Part shown: piece by piece, positions 45,829 through 55,187 of the stretch | How the letters are laid out: each line of letters begins with the position of its first letter | Position numbering within the stretch: position 1 is the stretch's first letter | Source: Kiloniella litopenaei | GTDB lineage: Bacteria > Pseudomonadota > Alphaproteobacteria > Kiloniellales > Kiloniellaceae | DNA: 64,000 nt | NCBI RefSeq assembly: GCF_000982415.1 | Contig: NZ_LANI01000019.1 | Span: 90,211-154,210 of the forward strand | Direction of reading: 5' to 3' | Notes under the pieces: generated by a model | What the model saw: only the letters and a program-made list of their open reading frames with translations | Databases searched by the model: none | Told to the model about the DNA's origin: nothing | Made by a program: the position numbers and the translations under genes

Positions 45829-46710
45829 ATGAAGCATGTATCCACACAACATCAGTTATATGGCTGGCTTTTATTACTGCCTGCCACTCTATTTCTGTTG
45901 GCCTTCACCTATTACCCTACCCTTGCCACCCTGGCGAAAAGCTTTTTTTCCCAGGGCACTGCAATCAGGCCTGCAGAATTTGTGGGGCTCGAAAACTACA
46001 CCTTCATGCTAGAGGATGACGTGTTCTGGCGTGTCGCTTGGAACAACGTAATTTATGCACTGTTCACAATCCCCATTTCCATTGCTTTGGCTTTAATGAT
46101 GGCCGTTTGGGTCAATAGCCGTTTGAAGTTTAAATCTTTGGCACGCATGAGCTTCTTTCTGCCAACTATGCTGCCCATGATCGCCGTCGCAAATATATGG
46201 CTTTTTTTCTACACTCCGGAAATAGGCTTGATTGATCAGGTCACCAGTATATTTGGGGCTGAAAGCCAAAACTGGCTTGGGGATCCCGATACCGTTTTAG
46301 GCTGTATAATAGTAATCACTATATGGAAAGAAGCTGGCTTTTTCATGATATTTTATCTGGCCGCCCTTCAAACTCTATCACCAGAACTAGAAGAAGCAGC
46401 CCGCCTGGAAGGTGCCAGTCGCTGGTATTATTTCCGTCGCGTTATGTTCCCTTTATTAATGCCCACGACACTTTTCGTTCTCATTAACGCGATCATCAAC
46501 TCTTTTAAACTGGTTGATCATTTATTCATTTTGACAAAAGGCGGTCCAGATAACGCCAGTTCACTATTGCTTTATTATATCTACGAGGTTGCATTCAGTT
46601 TCCTTGATCAAGCTTACGCCTCAACCCTAACGGTCATTCTACTCGCTATTCTCGCGATTATTGCAATCGGGCAGTTTGTCTTTCTTGATAAAAAGGTCCA
46701 TTACCAATGA
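45829..46710 (+). CDS. ugpA: ABC transporter permease, UgpA type
   Basis: The 293-residue inner membrane permease of the CUT1 family has about six membrane helices. The EAA loop that docks on the ATPase reads ELEEAARLEGASRWYYFRRVMFPLLMP. The N terminus YGWLLLLPATLFLLAFTYYPTLATLAKSF is typical of UgpA. It ends with an ATGA overlap with ugpE, showing coupled translation. Confidence 0.94.
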   Translation: MKHVSTQHQLYGWLLLLPATLFLLAFTYYPTLATLAKSFFSQGTAIRPAEFVGLENYTFMLEDDVFWRVAWNNVIYALFTIPISIALALMMAVWVNSRLKFKSLARMSFFLPTMLPMIAVANIWLFFYTPEIGLIDQVTSIFGAESQNWLGDPDTVLGCIIVITIWKEAGFFMIFYLAALQTLSPELEEAARLEGASRWYYFRRVMFPLLMPTTLFVLINAIINSFKLVDHLFILTKGGPDNASSLLLYYIYEVAFSFLDQAYASTLTVILLAILAIIAIGQFVFLDKKVHYQ

Positions 46711-47534
46711 TAAGCATCATAAAAAGACAAAAAATCTCGTTCTCTATTGAATCCAGTGCAGCCTATTTCCTCGCGTTTCTCTGGGTTTTACCGCTTATCT
46801 ATGCGCTCTGGGCTGCTTTCCATCCAGCGGAATACGCAACCCGGTTCGAGCTTTTTGCCCCCTTGACGCTAAGCAACTTCGCCACGGCTTGGGAGCAAGC
46901 TCCTTTTGCCCGCTATTTTCTCAATACTTTTTTACTGGTCACATCAATCCTGTTGGTGCAATTCGTCCTTTGCACTCTGGCCGCCTATTCTTTTGCCCGG
47001 TTCGAGTTTCCGGGAAAGTCAATTGCCTTTGGTCTTGTATTAATCCAGCTGATGATTATGCCCGAAGTCTTGATTGTCGAGAACTATACGACAATGAGCA
47101 ACCTGGGCCTTGTTGATAGTATTTTAGCGATTGGACTGCCCTATATGGCCAGTGCATTTGGTATATTTCTTCTAAGGCAAACGTTTAAGACAATCCCCCA
47201 TGAATTAGAGGATGCTGCTAAAATTGAAGGCTGTTCTCTGTGGCAGATTTTATGGAAAGTTTATGTCCCCCTCGCCCGCCCTACCTATGTCGCCTTTGGA
47301 TTGGTTTCCATCAGCTATCATTGGAATAACTTTCTTTGGCCTCTTGTCATAACGAACTCAGTAACTACACGCCCCCTGACTGTCGGCCTGGCCATTTTTG
47401 GAGCCCCAGAATCAGGTGTGGATTGGTCCATTATTACCGCAGGAACTCTCTTGGCCGTTGCCCCATTACTTGTTGCCTTTCTTCTTTTCCAGCGTCAATT
47501 TGTACAATCATTCATGCATGCGGGGATTAAATGA
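46707..47534 (+). CDS. ugpE: ABC transporter permease, UgpE type
   Basis: The 275-residue second permease has six membrane helices and the EAA loop HELEDAAKIEGCSLWQILWKVYVPLARPTYVA. WNNFLWPLVITNSVTTRPLTVGLAIF near the end is the UgpE/MalG-type C-terminal signature. It overlaps both ugpA and the following hydrolase by four bases each, so all three are translated from one message. Confidence 0.94.
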   Translation: MISIIKRQKISFSIESSAAYFLAFLWVLPLIYALWAAFHPAEYATRFELFAPLTLSNFATAWEQAPFARYFLNTFLLVTSILLVQFVLCTLAAYSFARFEFPGKSIAFGLVLIQLMIMPEVLIVENYTTMSNLGLVDSILAIGLPYMASAFGIFLLRQTFKTIPHELEDAAKIEGCSLWQILWKVYVPLARPTYVAFGLVSISYHWNNFLWPLVITNSVTTRPLTVGLAIFGAPESGVDWSIITAGTLLAVAPLLVAFLLFQRQFVQSFMHAGIK

Positions 47535-48388
47535 CACGTATTATTAGCTGGAATATACAATGCGGTCTGGGCACGGATGGTCTGGTAAATCTTGACAGAA
47601 TAGCCAAGGTCATAAAATCCCATGACGACCCGGATATCATTTGCCTGCAAGAAGTTGCCCGCTTTGATCCTGTCTCGGACAAAGGGCAGGCTGCGGATCA
47701 ATACACTATTCTTTCTGAACTGTTTCCTGAACATATCCCATTTTTTGGCCCAGCCATAGATCACTTATATCCCGGAGAAGATAATCGGCGACAATTTGGC
47801 AACATGATCCTGTCACGACGGCCTGTTCTTCAGGTTTTTAATCACTTACTGCCACAGCCTCGCCCGGAAAAGCCGTGTAAAAACATGCCGCGGCAGGCTC
47901 TGGAAGTTGTTGTTAATCTCGAAAGTGGCCCTCTGCGGATCACAACAACGCATCTGGAGTATCACTGCGAAAAACAGCGTTATGAGCAAGCTCAATACCT
48001 GTGCGAAGTACAAAGGGATATTATCTCTAATCTGGATTACTTCCAGATAGCACCACAAACAGGTCCCTATGCGGCTATCCCGAGGCCTGAACGCAGCGTC
48101 ATTTGCGGTGATTTTAATGCAGTTGTTGGTGAAAAAACCTATCGCCTGCTAAACTCGGAAATACCCGAAATATCTGGGCATTACATCGATGCATGGCCCA
48201 TCTTTCACAAAGATGCCCCCCATGCCCCGACCTGTGGCATCTTTGACCCTGAACAATGGCCAGAAGGTCCGCATTGCCGTGATTTTTTCTTCATCACAGA
48301 GAGCCTTGTGTCTGAAATGAAAAATGTTTTTGTTGATGAGCAAACCGACGCGTCAGATCACCAACCTGTTATACTTGAACTGGCATAG
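47531..48388 (+). CDS. Endonuclease/exonuclease/phosphatase family hydrolase
   Basis: The 285-residue protein has the metal-dependent EEP fold marks in order: ISWNIQCG (Asn 8), CLQEVARFD (Glu 41), TTTHLEYH, ICGDFNAVVG, and the catalytic TDASDHQPV (Asp 276, His 277). It has no signal peptide, so it acts in the cytoplasm. It overlaps ugpE by four bases, which places it where ugpQ (a glycerophosphodiester phosphodiesterase of another fold) is found in E. coli. By position it probably cleaves the imported phosphodiester, but this is inference; the fold also serves nucleases and inositol phosphatases. Confidence 0.88.
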   Translation: MTRIISWNIQCGLGTDGLVNLDRIAKVIKSHDDPDIICLQEVARFDPVSDKGQAADQYTILSELFPEHIPFFGPAIDHLYPGEDNRRQFGNMILSRRPVLQVFNHLLPQPRPEKPCKNMPRQALEVVVNLESGPLRITTTHLEYHCEKQRYEQAQYLCEVQRDIISNLDYFQIAPQTGPYAAIPRPERSVICGDFNAVVGEKTYRLLNSEIPEISGHYIDAWPIFHKDAPHAPTCGIFDPEQWPEGPHCRDFFFITESLVSEMKNVFVDEQTDASDHQPVILELA

Positions 48389-48440
48389 TTTTTCTATGGC
48401 TGAAATACACCCAAAACACACTATGCCAGTTCTTTTCTTT
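48378..48440 (+). terminator. Probable terminator of the ugp operon
   Basis: A perfect 12-bp stem (48378-48389 with 48420-48431) includes the last codons and stop of the hydrolase gene. It has a 30-nt loop and a following CTTTTCTTTTA. The long loop makes it a moderate call. Confidence 0.6.
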
Positions 48441-48451
48441 TACTCTTATTT

Positions 48452-48988
48452 TTAGGTCGCCGTCAGAGAGGCAATAAACTTCTTGGTTTCGGCAGGGTTG
48501 GTTAAGCGTACAAAATTAATATGGGTGTATTCTTTTGCGCTCATCATTTTTGCATATCGCTTTTTATTCCGTTTGTAGTTTTGCAGCGTCCATAAAATAA
48601 CAGATTGACGGCTCAAGAACGTCATCCTGAAACTCTCGACATTGCCCGTCCCCGGCCAAAGTTCTTTTTTACCGATTATTCTGGTTATGGCCCGCTTCAA
48701 TGCCTGAAAAACAGTGCGCCCCCATGAATAGTCAACCCAGACGATGGTATCTACTTTTGCCCATTTTATAGGTTGTGTCCGGCTATAATTTCCATCAAGC
48801 ACCCAAGTCGAACCAGATACGGCCTTCTCAATATCCCGGTTAAATTCTTCCACCGTAGGCTCGCCCCAATTCGGTTTCCAATAAAGCGCATCCATTTCTA
48901 CGTAAGGATACCCCAATACATCCGCAAGATTGCGGGCAACAGTGGACTTACCGCTTCCGCTGGTCCCAATAACATTTATACGTTTCAT
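48452..48988 (-). CDS. Small P-loop kinase-like protein (adenylate kinase/FlaR-like)
   Basis: The 178-residue protein begins MKRINVIGTSGSGKSTVARNLADVLGYPYVEMDALYW, with the P-loop at residues 8-16. WVLDGNYSRT and VDTIVWVDYSWGRTVFQALKRAITR follow. This is the pattern of the uncharacterised AAA/adenylate-kinase-like group often named DNA topology modulation protein (FlaR). The ATG at 48988 is chosen because the P-loop then lies at the usual distance from the start. It is a single gene. Confidence 0.82.
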   Translation of the reverse strand: MKRINVIGTSGSGKSTVARNLADVLGYPYVEMDALYWKPNWGEPTVEEFNRDIEKAVSGSTWVLDGNYSRTQPIKWAKVDTIVWVDYSWGRTVFQALKRAITRIIGKKELWPGTGNVESFRMTFLSRQSVILWTLQNYKRNKKRYAKMMSAKEYTHINFVRLTNPAETKKFIASLTAT

Positions 48989-49215
48989 AATACCAACAAC
49001 TCTCAAAAGCACCTTGAAGCTGACCATCCTCAGACAACAAAGGGAATACAACCCAGCGACGAGGTGCATTTATTAATCAGATAAAGATGTGAAGTTTTAC
49101 GAGTCAGAGTTTACATTCAATAAAATGCTACGTCGGACATGATCAGAAAAGGTGTGGCATCCACAGATAGCAAACATCACACCCGTAAATCTTGTAAATC
49201 AAGAAGCTTTATGAA

Positions 49216-49665
49216 TCAAATCGTCAGGTAATAAAAGTAGTGATCCGTCTCACGCTCAAATCCGAAAGATTCATAGAGCGCCTGTGCTTTCGCATTAAGG
49301 ATATCTGTTTCAAGCAGAATACCTTTGGAATTTACCTTCTTCCCGTGATCACGCGCAGCCGTTAATAGCTTCCTGGCAACGCCCTGTCCCCGGGCCTTTT
49401 CATGCACATAGAGATCATTCAGGATCAAATCCCGCCTGAGAGACACAGACGAAAATGTCGGGTAAAGTTGAGTGAAGCCGAGAACATCACCATTATTATT
49501 TTGCGCATAAAACACCACGGATTGAGAATTTTCCTGACGCTCTGAAAGAAAAGCCTCACAAGCCTTACGATCACTTTCCTGCCCATAGAACTGGCGGTAG
49601 AGATCAAAACAATTCGCGACCTTATGGATAGTCTGCGTGTCTGCTTGTAGGATCTCTATCGTCAT
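49216..49665 (-). CDS. GNAT family N-acetyltransferase
   Basis: This 149-residue acetyl-CoA-dependent transferase has the acetyl-CoA loop LNDLYVHEKARGQGVARKLLTAARDHGKKVNSKGILLETDILNAKAQALYESFGFERE, which covers GNAT motifs A and B (the pyrophosphate loop is RGQGVA). The acceptor cannot be predicted; it may be an amine, a peptide or a toxin-like substrate. It is a single gene. Confidence 0.9.
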   Translation of the reverse strand: MTIEILQADTQTIHKVANCFDLYRQFYGQESDRKACEAFLSERQENSQSVVFYAQNNNGDVLGFTQLYPTFSSVSLRRDLILNDLYVHEKARGQGVARKLLTAARDHGKKVNSKGILLETDILNAKAQALYESFGFERETDHYFYYLTI

Positions 49666-49798
49666 TTTATCGCTCTGGTATTGTGATTTCAGAGCACTTT
49701 TATAAAGATCTTTTCAAAGAGTTTCAAAGACTAAGATAATAATAACGTCCAATGGCATCCATGCAACAAGCCGAAGCTTTCGCATTTTCCAGACAAAG

Positions 49799-50266
49799 CT
49801 AAACCCCGACATCTATCGGTTCTGTCGGAATAACACTATTGATCAAATCAGGTAGGTAGCTTGCCAATTTCAAAGGCACAAAAGTTTCACCAGATACTTT
49901 GATATCTGCAACATCCCACCAACGATAACCGTGAAAATGCTGGTTTTCATTTTCATCCTGCATCATCTTAGGTGGATCAAATTTCACAGATCTAATTAAA
50001 TAAAAGATCTCATCGACACAAATATCCAGCTCATTAAAGGTCAAGCGATGTTCTCTACGCCAGACCAACGGTCCGATATTCCAATCAGCAATAAAGATCT
50101 CTTCGTTTAACTCCCGTTGCAAAGCCAAAACCGGATCTTCATTCTCCTCAAGGCCACCTCCGGGTGTTAACCACAACGGATCCGTATTGGGATACATCAT
50201 ACGGGCCAATAAAACTTTATTATCGGGCGAAAGAATAACAGCCCGAACAGCAGTACGTTTTTTCAT
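49799..50266 (-). CDS. NUDIX hydrolase
   Basis: The 155-residue protein carries the Nudix box at about residues 37-59 (GGGLEENEDPVLALQRELNEEI), with the G-x5-E-x7-R-E-U-x-E-E spacing kept. It starts KKRTAVRAVILSPDNKVLLARM. It hydrolyses a nucleoside diphosphate linked to some moiety; the substrate is unknown. It starts 15 bases after glmS on the same strand and is probably co-transcribed with glmU-glmS. Confidence 0.92.
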   Translation of the reverse strand: MKKRTAVRAVILSPDNKVLLARMMYPNTDPLWLTPGGGLEENEDPVLALQRELNEEIFIADWNIGPLVWRREHRLTFNELDICVDEIFYLIRSVKFDPPKMMQDENENQHFHGYRWWDVADIKVSGETFVPLKLASYLPDLINSVIPTEPIDVGV

Positions 50267-50281
50267 TTAATCAGTCTGGAA

Positions 50282-52105
50282 TCATTCCACAGTAACCGAC
50301 TTTGCAAGGTTCCTTGGCTGATCAACATCCGTTCCTTTAAGAACAGCCGTATGATAGGCCAAAAGCTGGATAGGAAGCGCATAGAGGATCGGCGCAACAA
50401 AGGGGTCAACCTTTGGCAAAACAACGCTGTGCTTGGCAATGTCTCCGGCCCGGGCAACGCCTTCTTCGTCAGAGAACAGAATAATCTGTCCTCCACGGGC
50501 GTGCACTTCCTGAAGGTTGGAAATGGTCTTTTCCATCATCGGGCCGCTTGGGGCACAGGCAATAACCGGAACATTTTCATCGATCAAAGCAATGGGACCA
50601 TGCTTCATTTCGCCCGCTGCATAGCCTTCGGCGTGAATGTAACTGATTTCCTTGAGCTTCAATGCCCCTTCCATTGCCATGGGGTAGAGATTACCGCGAC
50701 CAAGGTACAGTACATCCCGTGCCTCACTGACATCGGCAGAGATTTTGCGGATGATTTCGTCCGTATTCAGGATTTCCGTAATCCGTGACGGAATTTCGGT
50801 CAAAGCCGAAGACAGTTCGGCTTCGCGTTCCGGCGTAATGGTTCCTTTGGCACGGCCAATACCAATTGCCAAACAGGCAAGAACAGTAAGCTGTGTGGTA
50901 AAGGCTTTGGTTGATGCCACCCCAATTTCAGGGCCAGCCAAAGTCGGCAGCACCATATCTGATTCACGGGCAATGGTTGATTCAGGCACATTGACAACAG
51001 AGATAATCTTTTGTCCCTGTTCCTTGGCATAGCGCAACGCAGCCAGGGTATCAATCGTTTCACCGGATTGAGAAATAAACAGGCTGACACCGTTATCCGG
51101 CAAAGGGGCTTCGCGGTATCGGAATTCGGATGCAATATCGACTTCAACCAACTGACGAGCTTCCTGTTCCAGCCAGTATTTCGCCACCATCCCCGCCAGA
51201 GACGCCGTGCCACACCCGACAATGGTCAGACGGGAAATATTGGCGAGATCAAAGGGAAAGTCAGGTAGCTGAATGGAGCGGGCCAGCGGGTTAAAGAAGG
51301 TATGGAGTGTATCGCCAACAACTGCTGGCTGTTCATAGATTTCCTTTTGCATAAAATGACGGTACTGACCTTTGCCAATCATAGCACCCGACACAGCAGT
51401 CTGAACGACTTCGCGGTTTAAAAGATTTCCCGCAAGGTCCCGGATGGTCGCGCCATTGTTATCCAGCACGACCCAATCCCCTTCTTCTAAATAGCAAATC
51501 TGATCGGTCAGATGGGAAAGAGACAGAGCATCCGACCCCAGGTACATTTCGCCATCGCCATAGCCCACAGCCAGCGGACTGCCCCGACGTGCACCGATCA
51601 TCAGGTCTTCCCGTCCGGCAAAGACAATTGCCAGAGCAAAAGCACCCTCAAGGCGCTTGAGCGTCGTATGAACGGCCTCTTCAGGTGACAAACCATCATT
51701 CAAATAGTTTGTAATCAGATGCACAACGACTTCGGTATCGGTTTCGGTCTGGAACACCTGCCCTTTGGCATCCAGTTCAGCACGTAGCTCCTGAAAGTTT
51801 TCAATAATGCCATTATGAACCAGTGAAACCTTGTCACTGGCATGTGGATGTGCGTTGGTTTCATTGGGCCTACCATGGGTTGCCCAGCGGGTATGACCAA
51901 TGCCTGTCATACCGGAAATAGGCTCTTCTTCGACACGGTTTTGCAGATTGACTAGTTTACCCTGAGCGCGGCGTCTTTCCAGACCACCATCCACAAGCGT
52001 TGCAATACCCGCGGAATCATATCCGCGATATTCCAAACGTTTCAAGCCGTCCAGCAAGAGAGGAACAACAGGCTTTGTACCGATAATACCAATGATGCCA
52101 CACAT
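50282..52105 (-). CDS. glmS: Glutamine--fructose-6-phosphate aminotransferase (isomerizing)
   Basis: The 607-residue two-domain enzyme makes glucosamine 6-phosphate for peptidoglycan and lipopolysaccharide. It starts MCGIIGI, so Cys 2 is the N-terminal nucleophile of the glutaminase. GIGHTRWATHGRPNETNAHPH binds glutamine. The C-terminal half has two SIS domains (VGCGTASLAGMVAKYWLE, SQSGETIDTLAAL, VLYLGRGNLYPMAMEGALKLKEISYIHAEGYAAGEMKHGPIALID) and ends DQPRNLAKSVTVE. It begins six bases after glmU. I see no glmS ribozyme, as expected in this group. Confidence 0.98.
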   Translation of the reverse strand: MCGIIGIIGTKPVVPLLLDGLKRLEYRGYDSAGIATLVDGGLERRRAQGKLVNLQNRVEEEPISGMTGIGHTRWATHGRPNETNAHPHASDKVSLVHNGIIENFQELRAELDAKGQVFQTETDTEVVVHLITNYLNDGLSPEEAVHTTLKRLEGAFALAIVFAGREDLMIGARRGSPLAVGYGDGEMYLGSDALSLSHLTDQICYLEEGDWVVLDNNGATIRDLAGNLLNREVVQTAVSGAMIGKGQYRHFMQKEIYEQPAVVGDTLHTFFNPLARSIQLPDFPFDLANISRLTIVGCGTASLAGMVAKYWLEQEARQLVEVDIASEFRYREAPLPDNGVSLFISQSGETIDTLAALRYAKEQGQKIISVVNVPESTIARESDMVLPTLAGPEIGVASTKAFTTQLTVLACLAIGIGRAKGTITPEREAELSSALTEIPSRITEILNTDEIIRKISADVSEARDVLYLGRGNLYPMAMEGALKLKEISYIHAEGYAAGEMKHGPIALIDENVPVIACAPSGPMMEKTISNLQEVHARGGQIILFSDEEGVARAGDIAKHSVVLPKVDPFVAPILYALPIQLLAYHTAVLKGTDVDQPRNLAKSVTVE

Positions 52106-52111
52106 AATGCT

Positions 52112-53482
52112 TTAGCCTTTTTTCTCTTCTTTAATTTTTTTACGACTTGCACGGAAACTTGCCCCGGCACCAGCCTTGTCAACCAAACGCCCACGAACCA
52201 CAGCCATGGCATCGTCTGCCACTGATTTTGTCACTGTTGATCCCGCACCGACAATTGCACCAGCACCAATATCAACCGGGGCAACCAGCGCCGTGTTCGA
52301 TCCGATAAAGGCCCCCTCACCAATAGAGGTTTTCCATTTATTGAACCCATCATAATTACAGGTAATGGTTCCCGCGCCGATGTTCGCCTTGGCTCCGACT
52401 TCGGCATCACCAATATAGCTCAAATGATTGGCCTTTGCGCCCTCACCCAACACAGCATTCTTGGTTTCTACGAAGTTACCAACCTTGCCATCTTTGCCGA
52501 TCACCGTGCCCGGACGCAATCTGGCATAGGGACCAATTGCAGCCCCCTCACCAATGATCGCACCTTCAAGATGGCTGAAAGCTTTGATATGACAGTTATC
52601 TGCAATTGATACCTTTGGACCGATGAACACAGATGGTTCAATGATGATATCCCGACCAAAGACTGTATCGTTTGACAGCCAAGTCGTATCCGGGTCCATT
52701 AAGGTAACCCCCTGTGCCATAGCCTTCGCCCGTAAGCGCTGTTGCAAAATACCTTCGGCAACCGCCAGCTCCTGGCGAGAGTTAACGCCCATGACTTCTT
52801 CTTCACTTGCCTCAACCGCACGAGTATCCAAACCTTCGGCATAGGCAAAATCAAAAATCACCGGCAGATAATATTCACCTTGAGCATTGTTGTTATCCAG
52901 TTGATTGATCAAGCGATATACTGTCGATCCTTCACCCAGCAAAATCCCGGCATTGCAAAGATCAATCGCACGCTCTTCATCCGTTGCATCCGCATGTTCA
53001 ATAATGCCCATAACGCGGCCATCGCTATCCTGCTTTACGCGGCCATAACGCCCGGCATCCTCTGGACGAAAAGCAAGACCGATAAGCTTTGGCCCATTTT
53101 CTTCGCATCTTTGCACACGCATAGCTTGGTAGGTTTCGGGACGAATAAGCGGTGTATCCCCGAAGATCACCATAATGTCGGCCTGATCCTCTGAACCTAA
53201 AAAGCCGTCCAACGCAATAAAGGCCTGCTTTACCGCGTGCCCCGTTCCCAAGCGCTCAACCTGTACCACTGTCTTATGAGGTGCCGCCGCTTTTTCAACA
53301 GCGGCAGCATCAGGCCCAACAACAACGACAACACGATCTGGCGAAAGAGTCTCCACACCGTCCAAAACATGGGATAGCATCGGTTTTTCAGCCAGACAGT
53401 GAAGAACCTTTGGCAAATCTGATTTCATTCGGGTGCCTTGGCCAGCAGCCAAGACAATCACAGCGAGTTTACGTTTCGTCAT
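52112..53482 (-). CDS. glmU: Bifunctional GlcN-1-P acetyltransferase / GlcNAc-1-P uridylyltransferase
   Basis: The 456-residue enzyme makes UDP-GlcNAc. The N-terminal uridylyltransferase half starts with VIVLAAGQGTRMKSDLPKVLHCLAEKPML and has VIFGDTPLI. The C-terminal half is a left-handed beta helix of hexapeptide repeats. In it FVETKNAVLGEGAKANHLSYIGDAEVG and ITCNYDGFNKWKTSIGEGAFIGSN form the acetyltransferase site. It leads glmS and the NUDIX gene, linking two steps of the amino-sugar route. Confidence 0.98.
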   Translation of the reverse strand: MTKRKLAVIVLAAGQGTRMKSDLPKVLHCLAEKPMLSHVLDGVETLSPDRVVVVVGPDAAAVEKAAAPHKTVVQVERLGTGHAVKQAFIALDGFLGSEDQADIMVIFGDTPLIRPETYQAMRVQRCEENGPKLIGLAFRPEDAGRYGRVKQDSDGRVMGIIEHADATDEERAIDLCNAGILLGEGSTVYRLINQLDNNNAQGEYYLPVIFDFAYAEGLDTRAVEASEEEVMGVNSRQELAVAEGILQQRLRAKAMAQGVTLMDPDTTWLSNDTVFGRDIIIEPSVFIGPKVSIADNCHIKAFSHLEGAIIGEGAAIGPYARLRPGTVIGKDGKVGNFVETKNAVLGEGAKANHLSYIGDAEVGAKANIGAGTITCNYDGFNKWKTSIGEGAFIGSNTALVAPVDIGAGAIVGAGSTVTKSVADDAMAVVRGRLVDKAGAGASFRASRKKIKEEKKG

Positions 53483-53869
53483 CGGTCTCTAATATTCGTC
53501 GATCAGTGTTTTATCAATCTTGGGGCATCCAAGGATCACAGTTGATTATATCTTTCCACAGTGCTTACCCCCTGCCTCTCTTGGGATCAACCATTAGAAT
53601 ATGTCCTAGCAATAAAAGCAGGCAAAAATATAGCGTGCAAAAATTTGCACAGAAAAAATCTTAGCTCAAATCACCTTTTATTTCTGTGTGTTACACAATG
53701 TTTCGTTTTATTACAGCAGGCCCTATTTATAACAGGGGTGCCTTTTCACATTACGACAGGCTTTCCGGAATGAAGATTGAAGATCTCTTGTGGAAAAGAT
53801 TAATCCTGTTTAGCTTTTGCCAACTACCAAACCGCGTAACATATCAACCTGCAAAGCAAGCTTATCTTC
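53483..53869. other. 387-bp divergent region between glmU and gph
   Basis: Divergent promoter region. A near-palindrome TGTGTTACACA lies at 53687-53697, but the only open frames are short and family-less. No terminator or RNA gene seen. Confidence 0.45.
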
Positions 53870-54538
53870 ATGACCAAACGCAATGTACTTGTCTTCGACC
53901 TGGATGGAACACTTATTGAAAGTGCACCCGACCTCGCTTTATCTCTTCAGATTCTCTTAAAGAGTGAAGGACGAAGAGAACCAGACCTTGTTGAGGTCAA
54001 GTCCATGATCGGGGACGGGGCGACAAAGCTGGTTGAGCGCGGTTACGCTGCGACGGGGGCAGCACTTTCAAAAGAAGAACTGAAAGAGAAAGTCAAAAAA
54101 TTTCTCGACATCTATTCAGAAAACCTTGTGGTAGAAACCCATCTTTACGAAAACTGTCGTAGAGTTCTCGAAAGCCTGAAAGCTGCGGGGTGGAAGCTAC
54201 TAATCTGCACAAACAAACCCTATGCGCCGACTTTGGAAATTATGAACAGGTTTAACCTCAACGGCTTGTTCGACAAAGCTGTTGGCGGCGATAGTTATAC
54301 TGTCAAGAAGCCAGATCCTGATCACATTCTTAAATTATTGGAAGAAACAGGCTTCAATCCAGAACAGGCTATTATGATCGGCGATGGTGTTAATGACGTT
54401 CTCGCCGCAAAAAATGCAGGAATACCGTCTATTCTTTTTACCCATGGCTACGGAACAGAGGCTGCAAAAGCGCAGAACCCTGACATCATTATCGACGGTT
54501 TCCATCAGCTTGAAAGTGCCATTAGCAATCTTGCTTGA
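53870..54538 (+). CDS. gph: Phosphoglycolate phosphatase-like HAD hydrolase
   Basis: The 222-residue HAD-superfamily phosphatase has motif I VFDLDGTLIESAPDLA (Asp 10, Asp 12), motif II ICTNKP, Lys in VKKPDPDH, and motif IV MIGDGVNDVLAAKNAG. The cap domain helix follows motif I. Gph clears 2-phosphoglycolate made during DNA repair or photorespiration-like reactions. Family members overlap in specificity, so the exact substrate is less sure than the fold. The ribosome site is weak. Confidence 0.88.
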   Translation: MTKRNVLVFDLDGTLIESAPDLALSLQILLKSEGRREPDLVEVKSMIGDGATKLVERGYAATGAALSKEELKEKVKKFLDIYSENLVVETHLYENCRRVLESLKAAGWKLLICTNKPYAPTLEIMNRFNLNGLFDKAVGGDSYTVKKPDPDHILKLLEETGFNPEQAIMIGDGVNDVLAAKNAGIPSILFTHGYGTEAAKAQNPDIIIDGFHQLESAISNLA

Positions 54539-54757
54539 AGCTGCGACATTACAGCACGCTTTGACAATAAGTAGGTGAAAAAAGAGAATAAGCCGGATAA
54601 AATTGAGCACAATCAATTCTTAAGCATGTCAACTGGCATAATCTGCAACAAGACAGCTAGCCAGAATCTCTTTAATGTTTAAGGTTCGCTAAGTTATTAC
54701 TGACATGTTGTTTTATCTGTAAATGAAACAACACGCACAATTCAGGAGAGAATAGTT

Positions 54758-55135
54758 ATGGCAAAAATCGCCACCATGGCCCTGGGCCTCGTTATTGGAT
54801 TAGGTCTGAGTCTTAGTGCCGCCCAAGCTGGCGATGCCGCTGCGGGTAAAAAAGTCTTCAAAAAATGTAAAGCCTGTCACACAATTGATGCTGGTGGAAA
54901 AAACAAAATCGGCCCAAACCTGCATGGCATTGTTGGTAAGGCTGCGGCATCTGTTGAAGGTTATAAATATTCCAAAGCAATGCAGGCTTCTGGAATCACT
55001 TGGACCGAAGAAAATCTGGCAGAATTTTTCAAAAAGCCAAAGAAATTTGTTCCTAAAACAAAAATGTCTTTTGGCGGGTTGAAGAAAGATAAACAGATCG
55101 AAGATTTGATCGCTTACCTAAAAGAAAACAGCTAA
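54758..55135 (+). CDS. Soluble class I cytochrome c
   Basis: The 125-residue periplasmic electron carrier has a signal peptide (to AAQA-GDAAAG). The haem-attachment motif is CKACH (37-41) and the axial Met 103 is in PKTKMSFGG. NKIGPNLHGIVGKAAASVEGYKYSKAM is the class I cytochrome c2/c550 core. It probably shuttles electrons between the bc1 complex and an oxidase. GGAGAG precedes the ATG. It is a single gene with a strong terminator. Confidence 0.94.
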   Translation: MAKIATMALGLVIGLGLSLSAAQAGDAAAGKKVFKKCKACHTIDAGGKNKIGPNLHGIVGKAAASVEGYKYSKAMQASGITWTEENLAEFFKKPKKFVPKTKMSFGGLKKDKQIEDLIAYLKENS

Positions 55136-55154
55136 ACGGAACAGCGATATCGCG

Positions 55155-55187
55155 AAAAAACCCGGGCCTTTGTTGCCCGGGTTTTTG
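55155..55187 (+). terminator. Terminator of the cytochrome c gene
   Basis: A GC-rich stem, AAAACCCGGGC with GCCCGGGTTTT, has a 7-nt loop and is followed by T residues. Confidence 0.93.

Noticed and set aside
53561..53773. Short open frames in the glmU-gph divergent gap
   Set aside because: Aromatic- and Cys-rich translations without ribosome sites. The region reads as promoter DNA.
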